DNA from: Nissolia schottii
Lineage: Eukaryota; Streptophyta; Magnoliopsida; Fabales; Fabaceae
DNA: 64,000 nt
Assembly: GCA_003254905.1 (NCBI GenBank)
Contig: QANU01105209.1
Coordinates: forward strand, 1,163,379 to 1,227,378
Direction of reading: 5' to 3'
Shown here: positions 48,401-59,381 of the stretch, piece after piece
Position numbering within the stretch: position 1 is the first letter of the stretch
Layout: each line of letters starts with the position of its first letter
Position numbers and translations under genes: made by a program
The notes under the pieces: generated by a model
Database searches by the model: none
Told to the model about the DNA's origin: nothing
Seen by the model: only the letters and a program-made list of their open reading frames with translations

Positions 48401-49348
48401 CTTCATCAGTAACCATATTATCTGAACCTCCATATCCCCCAGCTCCAAACTGTTTCAGCACAGCCTAAATAGCAAAAATTATGATTAACACCTTAATAGA
48501 TGGAGGAAGCAAGCAAAAGTAAAGAACACGCGAGAACAAAAGGAGAAAAAAAGAGCAAGAAATGAATTGGATGCAATGTTTGAATCCACATCATAATGCA
48601 ATATAGGATCACAGTACAGCAAATAACTTTATCGATTGCCAAACACTTCAGTTAGAAACCAATGAATTGCAGGTAATAACCAAATATATAAGCCACCTCT
48701 CCTATATCAAACATCTTCAAATCACCAGAAGAAATCTAAATCCTAACCTTTCACAAACCAGCATGCATCTAGAATTATTTGGCAGAGAGCAACCACAGAA
48801 CCACTTCCAAATTCATTTATCAAGTTCCAATCCATATTAACAGTTTCAAAATCGGTGACGGAGTTCCTAAGGTGGCAGCTTAAAATTCAACTTCTTCTCT
48901 ATGAATTTCTTGAATCAAACACTGCATATATTTTCTTTGTTCATTTCCGCAACGAAGTTCACAACTCAGTTAGAATCGTTAGATCCAATACTATGCGGTC
49001 AAATTATTCACGTGAACAAAATTATAATTATAACTATAATCCAAAACTACAGCAACAGTATGACCGCATTCTGAATAAGAAAATTATAACAGGCAAGCAT
49101 CAGAAAAATAGCAACACGGAATAGAAAAACCAAGAGAACGAAAACGAAATTAAAAATGATTTCGTTGTAACTGAGACGAAGATGAAACAAAATTGAAGGG
49201 ATCTATCTGTGTTGATGGGAGAAAGATCTAACGCACGCAAATCAAATAGGTTTTATCTAATTATTATAAGCGAGAGAGAGAAGGGAACCTGTTGTTGGCG
49301 AGCGACCTGTTCTCGAAGCTTGGAGGCTTGTTTTCTGATAGCTTCCAT
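45491..49348 (-). CDS. SH3P2: SH3 domain-containing protein, SH3P2-like (BAR + SH3)
   Basis: Ten exons on the minus strand: 49348-49289, 48464-48342, 48235-48166, 48060-47909, 47256-47155, 47040-46840, 46721-46659, 46517-46365, 46262-46188, 45607-45491. They join in frame to 371 residues; Arabidopsis SH3P2 has 368. The N-terminal part (1 to about 260) is the alpha-helical BAR-like region, starting MEAIRKQASKLREQVARQQQ and containing the Glu/Ala/Arg-rich RMRQEAEAQ and LQRLIAM helices. A Pro-rich linker (PPPPSYEEV) leads to the SH3 domain at about 309-365, with ALYDY replaced by LFPYHAESEVELNLSVGDYI, then GWAEGECKGKAGWFPFGYIE. Family members bind phosphoinositides and ubiquitin and act in clathrin-coated vesicle traffic, cell-plate formation and autophagosome formation. 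It is convergent with SQS. Intron 1 is long (824 bp). No defects were seen. Confidence 0.94.
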
Positions 49349-51337
49349 TCACGACTAAATAAAACTGAATCACGTTAACCGCAGAGAGAATCGATTTCAA
49401 ACTGAAACAGAACCAGCAGCTACGGAGAAATAGAGAAATAGAGAGAGGGGAGAGGCAGAAGAAGCTTTCAAAATTGTATCGGAAAATTTATTTACTGCAC
49501 ACTTGTTTGGGCTTTTCTTCCTTCGGCTGCACACTTGTCTCTCAGAATCTATTTTACAAAGAAAGGGTAATCGTAATAAACATTTCGAAAAAAAAGTTAA
49601 ACTTCATTTCCATGTCATATTTTGTTTTGTTTTCATTTGAAATTTTGAATCGTTTGTTTATCAACTAAACCAGGTTTAAACCATTCATGTCTAATGGACT
49701 AATGATTAAAAATAAAAATAAGAGTATATTTTCTGAATTTCAATTAATAACAAATAAATAAATACCTATTTTGACGCGATTTGATTTCACATTAACTATC
49801 AGTCTAATTTATTACAACTTTGGTCATGCCAAACCAAACCGTGTTAAGCTATAATTTTTCTCAACAAAAAAAAATGAGAAATTGTGCTTCAGTAATAGAC
49901 ACTTTTTCTCAAAGTAACAATTTGGTTATTTCGGTCAAACGTAACACATATAACTGGTCATAAGCATTTTGAGTATGTGAGATTTTGTGTTCAATAACCA
50001 TGGAAGGAGATTAGGGGTGCACTTGAGTGTAAATTGAACATCCAACATGGCATGGTCTTCCTTTTTTATTCAAGCTTGGCAAAGAAGAAAAATCTAAAGT
50101 TATCTGATCAAATTCCTTGTGTTTGACGCCATTTTTCTAACATCGGTTGATCATCCTTGCTAATTAATTTTGAGGATTGTTATTTCTATAGTCTAAAATT
50201 TACAACTTATTTACAACTAAGACATAATGATGGAGAAAAAAATAGGAAAGAAAAAGGGAAAAAACATGAAAGAAAGAGGAGAGAAATAGAAAAGATTGTT
50301 AATAAGGGTTGCTGAAATAACTTTTTTCATTACCGTTTTAATGTTTCTTATTATTTTGGTCTCCACTTTTGAGTAAAAAAAAAAAGCACTAGACCAAGCC
50401 AACAAAATGAACAAAATAAGCTGACACCTAGGTCCGCAGCACGAGTTTGCTTATTTCTCAACTAATGACAACAGGGAAAGGTAAAGATTCAGAGGTTCAT
50501 CATAAGAAGATTATCATAAAGTTGTTTATAATTTATATGATTTGGTTCCTTTGTCAAAATAGCTCAGTAGGTTGAACAACTAGATCTGGCCAATGTGGCC
50601 GCACCATTATCACGAGGTCTAACCAAATAATAAGTGTTTAGTGGCATGAAGTCAAATTCTTCGTTTTTGGGTGAGAATAATTCAAACCAAATAAGGAAAT
50701 TAGGGAGAAAGAATCAAACTCTACAGGTACTTCATCTTTTTGGTTGCCCCGTGTATAAGTATGGCAGCAAGTTCTTCAAAAAATCGTTGGGCTTAAAACA
50801 ATTATTGTTAAAACAAGAACAAGCAGCCTGCAAATTTTGTGTTTGTTTGATTACCATATTTTCACCTGAAAATGAGAAATTTGGCTTTACAATGGACTTT
50901 TGTAGGAAATAAAAAATTTCTTACTTGCACAAAATTTGAGTGAAAACAGAAAAACAAACAACCCCTTTATATAGCAATAGAAAGGATCATATTTTAGAAT
51001 ATAATAACAGATATTCTATACGAATATACAAGTCTGGAATAGTAACCAAAAAAAGAATATAAGTTTGGAATGCCAAGTATGAGATAGCATATTAGATCCG
51101 ATATGTAAATATTTGTACATTAGTTTTTCTTCAATTTGACTATGTGAGAAAAGGTTGTTACACTATTTTATTGAGAACTAAAGTTTAGAAAAAGAGATTG
51201 ACTCGTTCTGATGTCAAAGCATGGCAAGGCTCGGTGAGTATTGCAACTAGAACCTCTGTGGACTGGACTGAAGAGAAGGTTGTTTAGACTTAATCAAGTA
51301 CTTTTAACAATACATCAGTCATGTACCAATTAGGTTC
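49349..51337. other. SH3P2 promoter and intergenic DNA
   Basis: The first 150 bases are the likely 5' leader of SH3P2. A GAGA-rich stretch is at 49440-49454. The remainder is A/T-rich without a recognisable gene. A tRNA-like segment near 50562 is listed separately. Confidence 0.55.
50562..50650 (+). repeat. Possible tRNA-derived SINE fragment
   Basis: TAGCTCAGTAGG matches the pol III box A consensus (TRGCNNAGYNGG). About 45 bases downstream AGGTCTAACC is a poor box B. No body, tail or target duplication is evident. It is not a tRNA, because no cloverleaf forms. Confidence 0.3.
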
Positions 51338-51342
51338 TATTC
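51338..51342. repeat. Target-site duplication TATTC (left, Copia C)
   Basis: TATTC immediately outside the LTR end TGATAAAACTG. The same five bases follow the other LTR at 61565-61569. Confidence 0.9.
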
Positions 51343-51701
51343 TGATAAAACTGCAGATATGCAGCATACAGATATGCAGAAAAACACTGCTACAACAGTA
51401 GGAAACAGAATGAAGAGAGGGCTATGAAGAATGAGTATGAAAATCAGAAATTTAGTCATCAAAAGATCATCTATCACTACTATTAATAGGATATATATAT
51501 ACAAGAGTTTTGGTAGCTTGGTGCACAAGTTATCTGACTTCACTAACTAACTTGTTCTAACTGAATTTAACTAACTTCAGGTTTGCTAACTTGTTGCACA
51601 AGTTACAAGTTTCAAATGCTAACTAACTAACTACTCTTAGTTACAATAGCTAATTATAATTACACAAGACAAAATTTACATTTTGTCTTCTATATCAAAC
51701 A
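51343..51701 (-). repeat. Copia C 3' LTR
   Basis: 359 bp. On the coding strand it starts TGTTTGATATAGAAG and ends CAGTTTTATCA, with TG...CA termini. Its partner is at 61180-61564. Confidence 0.92.
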
Positions 51702-51712
51702 CCCCCCCCCCA
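51702..51712 (-). promoter_or_regulatory. Copia C polypurine tract
   Basis: A homopolymeric G run on the minus strand (C run on plus, ending in CACAAGC) directly beside the 3' LTR. The pol reading frame continues through it. Confidence 0.75.
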
Positions 51713-53507
51713 CAAGCTTGATTGGGAGAATGTATTGAGAACAATCCAAGCTTGACAAGAATGCTGTTGAATGGGCCAGGTGCAAGGGACTTGGTGAGAA
51801 AATCTGCAATCTGCTGCTTTGTAGAAATTAGATGGATGTTGATGACACCAGCTTGCAACTTGTCTCTAATCAAGTGACAGTCAATTTCAATATGCTTTGT
51901 TCTCTCATGCATAACTGGATTAGAAGCCAATTGAATAGTCGAATGATTGTCACAATAGATCATAATAGGTTTAGAATGGGGAAAACCAAGATCTTGCATA
52001 AAATATGATAACCATTGAGCCTCACAAGTTGCTTGGCTAAGGGCCCTGTATTCAGCCTCTGAAGAGGACTTAGAAACAATGATCTGTTTTTTACTTTTCC
52101 AAGAAATTAAGGAAGAGCCAAGATAGAAACAAAAGCCAGAAATTTATTTTCTTGTGTCTAAACAGGCTCCCCAATCCAGTCTGAGTACCCTGTTAAGGAC
52201 AAATCAGATGAGGCAGCAAAGTGTAATCCAGCATCAAAGGAAGTTTTCAGATATTTGACAATCCTATGAGCAGCCTGCAAATGTTCATCAGTAGCAAAAT
52301 CAAGGAACTAAATTTGCTCATGGCAAATGCAATATCAGGTCGTGTGTTGGTCAAGTATATCAATCGGCCAATCAACCTTCTAAAAACTAAATTGTCCTGT
52401 ACAGGAATGTCAGAATCCTTGCTCAGTTAATTATGAAAATCCATTGGGGTGGAAGCAGGCTTGCAGCCAAGTAATCCACAATCTTTGATGAGTTCTAGAG
52501 CATATTTCCTTTGATAGAGATGTATACCAGATTTTGATCTTGCAACCTCCATGCCAAGAAAGTATTTAAGTGGGCCAATGTCTTTGATCTTGAACAAGTC
52601 ATCTAACTGCTTTTTGATTGAATTAATTTCATCAATATCATTACTAGCTAAGACCAAATCATCAACATAAACCAAGATAGCAGTATAACCATGCTCAGTT
52701 CTCTCGGTGAATAATGAATAATCAGCCTTGGATTGCTTGTAATCCTGAGCTAACAGCACTGAGGTGAGCTTGACATTCCATTGTTGACTTGTTTGCTTGA
52801 GTCCATATAAGGATTTCTGTAATTTGCACACTAAACCAGGCTGAGATACATCTAGCCCTTGAGGAAACTTCATATAAACTTCCTCCATCAAATCTCCATG
52901 TAAGAATATAGTGTTTACATCAAGTTGGTGCAAGTGCTAATTTTTAGCTGCTGTAATTGCTAACAGCATTCAAACAGTAGTCATCTTTACCACAGGACTA
53001 AATGTCTCTGCACAATCAATTCCATAAGTCTGATTGAATCCCTTTGCAACAAGTCTGGCCTTGTATCTCTCAATGCTTCTATCAGGATTCAATTTCACCT
53101 TCAAAACCCATTTGCTACCAATGATTTTCTTGTGAGGAGGCAATTCAGTTAAGATCCAAGTCCCATTTGTTTCCAGAGCTAATAGTTCAGTCTTTATTGC
53201 CTTTTGCCAACATTCATGAGCCACAGATTCTTTGTATGTGGTTAGTTCGGATATAGTGGATAGGGCTAATGCAAAATGCTTATGTGATGCAGACAAGGAA
53301 TTATAAGAGAGGTAATTGGATAAGGGGTATCTGATATGATCATTGGTGTGAGTAGCTTTTGAAGCAGACAAGGCACAGTGATAATCTTGCAAATATGTTG
53401 GAGGCTTCTTCAGTCAGCTTGATTTCCTTGCTGGTGCTGCATTAGGCAATTGCTATGATGAACTCATATCCATTGAGGTAGCAAGAATCATAGGGTATTC
53501 TAAATTA

Positions 53508-53515
53508 GTTACAGG
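53508..53515. repeat. 8-bp target duplication GTTACAGG (left, hAT MITE)
   Basis: Identical to 54425-54432. The length is diagnostic of the hAT superfamily. Confidence 0.9.
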
Positions 53516-54424
53516 TAGGACTGTCAAAATGAGTCTGGCCAGTGAGCCCGACCCGTTTACTAGGTTAAATGGACGGGCTTTACATGCAAAAAAATAGGCC
53601 CGTGAAAATTTGAAAAAAATGGCCCGACCCGTTTAAGCCTACGGGCTAAACGGGCCTGCCCGTTGAACTCACGGGCTAACTCGTGAGCCCATCATTTTTT
53701 TATCTTTTTTAAATATTTTTTATTTTTTTATTTTTTTTAAACCAAAAACATAATTGTTATTTTTAAAAATTAAGTTAATAAAACTACATGATAATTGATA
53801 CCTCACGTTCAAATTGAAGCCCAAATTGAAATTTTAGATCTTCATCTTGAAGCCAAAATTGCAAACTAAATTACTAAGTTGTTTTAGTTATAATTAAAAC
53901 ATTTTTTAGATATTTTAAAACTTATTGATCATTGCGTAAGTTTAGACTCTAGGTATTAATTAAATACATTCACTTGTTATCCCTTTTTTTCTATCAAAGC
54001 TTTGTAAATAGCTTCTTAATTGAAAAATGTTACTATTTGTATACCTATCCAAACTTAAAGATTTCGTAACCACAATAAAGAGATAAAGACGAAAAAATCA
54101 CAAAACCTTAATTTTTCTCTATTTATTACCACCGGAAATGGATCCTCAAATTTTACATAAACTATTTCTTTCTGATTAATTAATAGATAGACGATAAAAA
54201 ATAGTTAAAAATGACTGCGCATACTTATTCACAACTTTGTATTTAAGTCATAAAAAAATAGACCAAAATTTTAACTTTTTTTTAAAAAAAATAAACAGGT
54301 TGGCGTGACCCGTTTAGGCCCGCGGACCGACCATAAATGAGTCAGATCCTAAAAATGTGCACAATTTTGGCCCGAATCGTTTAAGCCTGCAAGCCCAAAC
54401 GGGCCTACCCGTTTGACACCCCTA
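53516..54424. mobile_element. Non-autonomous hAT element (909 bp) inside Copia C pol
   Basis: The left end TAGGACTGTCAAA and the right end TTTGACACCCCTA are inverted repeats, flanked by an exact 8-bp duplication. Inner arms are rich in GGCCCG/CGGGCC words (ACCCGTTTAAGCCTACGGGC and relatives) that also pair, with an A/T-rich centre and no transposase. It splits the Copia polyprotein between integrase and reverse transcriptase. Confidence 0.92.
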
Positions 54425-54432
54425 GTTACAGG
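54425..54432. repeat. 8-bp target duplication GTTACAGG (right, hAT MITE)
   Basis: Exact copy of 53508-53515. Confidence 0.9.
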
Positions 54433-57043
54433 TAGTGTGGGAATGGCTGGGCTAACTGTGGTTGAAGGAATGGAGGATAATGTGGCTGCAGGTGATGGCT
54501 GAGATATAGGGATAGGATTGTGGAATTGAGGTGAGGTTGCGGGGGACTCAAGTATAACAGTAAAAGGTTCTAGGCAATGTGTTGGAGTCATAGTTGGCTG
54601 AATAGTGAGGATGCTGTGTCAGGTATGGCAATGGTGAGATGAGGGAAGTGATGTTCATAGAACTTAATATTTCTAGAAATGAATACTTCCTTAAAGGTAA
54701 GATCATAGAGCAAGTATCCTTTAGTTCCTGATTTGTAACCCAAAAACATGCATTTCCTTGCTCTAGGCTGTAATTTTGTTCTATGATTCTGCAATGTAGT
54801 TGCATAGGCTAGGCAACCAAAGACTTTTAAGTGTTGCAGATCAGGTTTAGCTTGATAAAGAACCTCATAGGGTGTGAGATCATGGAGGAATGAACTTGGT
54901 AGCCGATTTATGAGGTGTATGGCATGAGCAACAGCAAAGTGCCAAAAGCTTTGAGGTAGGTTAGACAGAAATATTAGTGCCCTAGCAACAGCTAAGATAT
55001 GCTGGTGCTTTCTTTCGATTACTCCATTTTGTTGTGGAGTTTCCACACAGGTGGTGTGATGAATAATCCTTTTAGAGTTTAAAAAATGAGTGCAAATTGA
55101 ACTCAGGTCCATTGTCAGACCTGATGCACTTAACTGATGCCTGAAACTGATTTTCAATCAATGCCACAAAGTTCTGAACTAAACCAGTAGCTTCAGACTT
55201 GTACTTCATAACGTATGCCCATGTAAACTGCGTGTGATCATCCACAATTGTAAGAAAATATTTGAAACCAAAAGCTGATGGAACGGAAATTGGTCCCTAA
55301 ATATCAACATGTAGCATGGCAAAAGAAGAATCAGATGTTGAGACATTAGCTGAAAAAGGTAATTTCCTTTGTTTGGCAATTTGACAAGATTCACAAGGAG
55401 TGTTTACATCATTATTATAGTGGAGAAAAGGAAAAGCAACATGCAAACTATCTAATTTCTTGTAGGAAGGATGGCCTAGTCTAAGTTGCCATATGTGAGA
55501 ATTGTTGACAACAAGTCTGTTGATGCCTTGCAGAGCTGGAATCCCTGCAGCTGCTGAATCCAAATAGTATAGGCCTTGTCTTGAGCTAGCTTACCAATCA
55601 TTTTCATAGATGGCCATGCCTGTATCTGACATTGATTTTTAGTGAAGGAAAGTATACATGGTAAATGTGTAGTCAATTTAGAGACAGATATAAGATTAAA
55701 TGTGAAAGTAGGGATGTATAGCACATTTGTAAGGAACAAATGCTTGGAAAAAATACATTTCCTGCAATGTTAGTGGAAATTTGACTTCCATCAGGCAACT
55801 TTAAGTATACTGGTTTAACTTTTCTAAATAAATGGAATTAATGCAAGGAATGAGTAATATGGTCAGTGGCATCCAGCATGTAGAGTTTGTGTTATGGCAT
55901 GCTACTAGAACAGGATTACCTGCAGAAGGATTTTGTTGTGGCTCATGACTTGTTTGGTTGGCTACTCGAGTTTGTGGCTCATTAGGTTTGATCAAGGCAA
56001 GCAAGGCTTTGTATTGATCATGAGTAAAATGAAAATTTGAATTTGGCACAAGTCTCCTTAAGAGACACAATGCTGCAAGCATCATCAGAATCAACATCCT
56101 CTGCAGTAGTGACATTGTTAGCAATTTTACCTTTATTCTTTCTCTGTATATAAACTGGATACCTTATTTTCTTGAAGCATTCATGCTCCAAATGACCTGT
56201 TCCTCCACAGTTATTGCAGTGTTTAGAGTAGTAGGAAGGGCTTCAACCCCTAGGAGGAGGTTTAGTGGTCTGAGTTCTTGTTCTGTCCTTGGGGTTTGAA
56301 TGCTGTTTGGGACCAGAAATGACAGCATCAGCCAAAGTTCTATCATCATAATCCATATTAAATTGCTTTTTTTATTGTAATAAGAAAGAAAGAACCTTGT
56401 TAATATCAGGGACAAGTTCTATGAGCATGATTTGAGATCTAACATTGCTATAGTTCTCATTCAAGCCTCTAAGAAATCTGATCACATAATCATGATCTTT
56501 ATATTCTCTAACAATACCAAGACCACAAGTGCATCTAGCAGGGCAATAGCACATTGGTATAGGCCTGAAATTTTCTAGTTCATCCCAATAAGTCTTCAAT
56601 TGATAATAGTAAGTAGTGATAGGGGAATCACCTTGATTGAGTGTGAAGATCAACTCTTGAAGTTCAGCAATCCTATAGAGATCTCCTTAATGGTATCTGC
56701 GTTTGAGATCTTTCCAAAGGTCAGCAACACTTTCTGTCCAAATAATACTGGACATAATCTCGGGCGAGAGAGAATTTGTTATCCAACCAAGCACAAAGGT
56801 GTTACATTTGTCCCACGCAGTGAAAAGAAGGTCATCCTCATCTGGTTTAGTGATTTATCCATCCACAAATTGAAACTTATTCTTGCCTTTCAAAGCCAAG
56901 CGCATAGCTCGCACCCAATGATGATAATTTCACTCAGTTAAGACCTGAGATACAAGGGCTGTTCCAGGATTTTCACTAGGGTGAAGGTAATAAGGAGAGA
57001 GTGGATCACGTGAAGGATCAGAGAAGGGATTAATATCAGTCAT

Positions 57044-57400
57044 TGTTAAGTGTCATATTTAGCAATTTCACCTAGTAAAATGACACCTGTCTGCTTAGGT
57101 TTTAATGAATTATCTGACTAAATTCCCCACTTTTGTAGGAATTATAAAGATGGATACAAGCAGGTAAAAAGAATAGAATCCAAAGACAAATCCCACAGGA
57201 ATGAAAACGAGAAGAAAAGGGGAAAAAGAGCTAGGGAAAAGAGCTTTTAGAGAAGTATCGCTCAGCGGAACTACCAAGATGCACAGTGCTCACATCGCTC
57301 AGCAAGACTCAAACGCTCAACACTCACATCGCTCAGCAGAACCCATCGCTCAGCGACATGATTGATCGCTCAGCGGACTGTAACCAAATTGAGCATTCTG
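57044..57400 (+). repeat. Element D left LTR copy, partial
   Basis: Closely matches 59382-59640, including ATGACACCTGTCTGCTTAGG and AGAGAAGTATCGCTCAGCGG. It then holds its own set of CGCTCAGC words and continues into unrelated DNA, so the LTR is truncated or recombined. Confidence 0.7.
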
Positions 57401-59372
57401 TTTCTAAATGAATTATGAATCGAAGTTTCACCTAAATTATAAATCATGTGATTAGGTTAAACCTCTAAGTGCTAATATTTTTAAGTAAATGCTAACTAGA
57501 AGCACTTAGACCTTCAACCTAATGATCAATTTCCAAATTTATAACCTTCAATTGAAAAATCAAATGTCTGAAAACAAGTGCAACATGATCTGAAATTGAG
57601 ATTCCTAGCTGGTTTAGAAATGTAAAATTTTGAAAAGGGAATCTTTTTTAGCATCTTATGCCAAAAAAGATAAACCAAAAGGCACAAGTTTCATTTTGAA
57701 TCCAAAAACATTGTGGGAATTTCTGACCACAATAGTGGGAACTTCTGACCACACCCCTAAATGCAGGAAATTCTGACTGCAAGTGATTCAAAATGAAAAC
57801 ATTATCTTTTTGAATTTGATCATATGATTCCTCTAATATTTGTTATGTTAAGTCCCTGGGGGAAAAGAGTTTCTGATTGTTTTGCAGGCCTCAAAATAAC
57901 AAGAAAAACCTTCCAAAGAATTGTATAAAGAGAGAATCAATCATGGTCAGACATAGAGGAAGAAGAGCATGATTCTTCAAAGAAAGAAGAGCCTCTATAT
58001 CCTCAATCAAATTTAAGTAGAAGAAGCGCAAAATTGCAAAGAGGGTACATGAAAAGAATTCACCATCAGAGCTATAAACAGGGAGCAATTTAATTTTCTA
58101 GCACCTTAATTAATTTTCTTTAGTTAGCTTAATATGTGCATAGAGTTGTTTGTCTGAAAATAATACTGAGTACTAGTTTACCCTACATGAGATTAATGCA
58201 TGAACAAAAGAAGAACATGAATTGAATTGTTTCAGGATCCATGATAGATTATTGTGAGTACATGTATAGATACCATGAACATATCAATGCGCATTTATCT
58301 ACTTGTTTGTATAAACATAACCTTGAAAATGTTTTGAGGTCAAGGAAGTTCGACCTAACTCAGGTGAGGGAGTGAGCTTATACACTAAGAAAGATAGAGA
58401 GAATCACCATTGTTTTTGTACAATTGAATTTGTTTGAGTCTCTGATTTTGAAATTTGTATGGAAATAATAGGAAGTGATCAAGGCATTCTGTTCATTAGA
58501 CTTAAAACCACTTGGCCAAATAAAGCCTACCCTAAATAGGAATATCCCTTAATAACCCTGTTGAGCCTAACACGAGAAATTTCTTAATTATTACATAATC
58601 CCTGAGCCTTGAAAAGAAAAACAATGACATCCCTTAATTTCTAAATTAGGAGAGCATTCTATTGGATTATATGAAAAAATCGAAGTTAAGGGGAGATCAA
58701 GGTTGGCAATAGTGAAAAGAGACAAAAAGTTTGAATTAATTGAACAGAAGCAAAACACATACTAAAAAGAAAGAAATCTTTGTCTCAAATACAAAAAATA
58801 AAGAAAAAGAAAAAGGATTGAGAAAAAGCAAAAGAAACAAAAGGAAAAAGGGTTGAAGAAACAAAATAAAGAAAAGAGAAAAAGAAAAAGGAAACAAAAG
58901 AAGTAGGTTTTCAGAAGCTCTCTTGATTAGGAACTTTGAATATCCAGAAAAACCAAGTTTCTTTTTTAACCTAACCACATTACAACCCTTGAAAGTCCTT
59001 CAGTGATCCTTGAATGACCATACAATTTGACTTGATTGTGAGACAGGTAACAAATTTAACTTGTTGTGATTCAATGGTGGTATTGAGCGAAACACCCACC
59101 GTAAAATGGTCCACTGACCATTGTGTGAATAAATAAAAATTTCCTTGATTGAAAAGGCATTGGATAGTGTGATCTGTTTATAGCATTCAATGTGATTGTG
59201 CTTTTGATTAATGTTAAGATCATTCTATGGTGTCTCACAGGTCTCGAGCTTGAACTTCATGAATCAATTTAATGAACTATAATAACTAAATGTTCATGAG
59301 CATCGATCTTTTCTAAAAATCTTGAGCATAATTCTAGTACCTCTTGTTTGAGGACAAACAAGGTCTTAAGTT

Positions 59373-59380
59373 AGGGGGAG
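59373..59380 (+). promoter_or_regulatory. Element D polypurine tract
   Basis: AGGGGGAG one base before the second TGTTAAGTGTC copy. Confidence 0.75.
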
Positions 59381-59381
59381 T

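Larger units (their letters stand above)
51676..57043 (-). pseudogene. Copia C gag-pol polyprotein, broken and interrupted
   Basis: Gag starts MTDINPFSDPSRDPLSPYYL at 57043 and continues through 56372 (LNQGDSPITTYYYQLKTYWD). The region around 56200 carries the zinc knuckle. Pre-integrase is at 55739-55297 with WQLRLGHPSYKKLDSL and CESCQIAKQRKLPF. Integrase (55157-54588) has TPQQNGVIERKHQHILAVAR. The hAT MITE interrupts it next. Reverse transcriptase (53392-52427) has [24 protein letters not shown] and YVDD. RNase H (51999-51676) has YCDNHSTIQLASNP and HIEIDCHLIRDKL, and reads through the G-rich polypurine tract into the LTR. The protease DSG motif is missing near 55872. Several stops and frame changes break the rest. 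Confidence 0.9.

Noticed and set aside
50562-50650. tRNA gene starting at TAGCTCAGTAGG
   Set aside because: No acceptor stem or anticodon arm can be folded and box B is poor. At best it is a SINE fragment.
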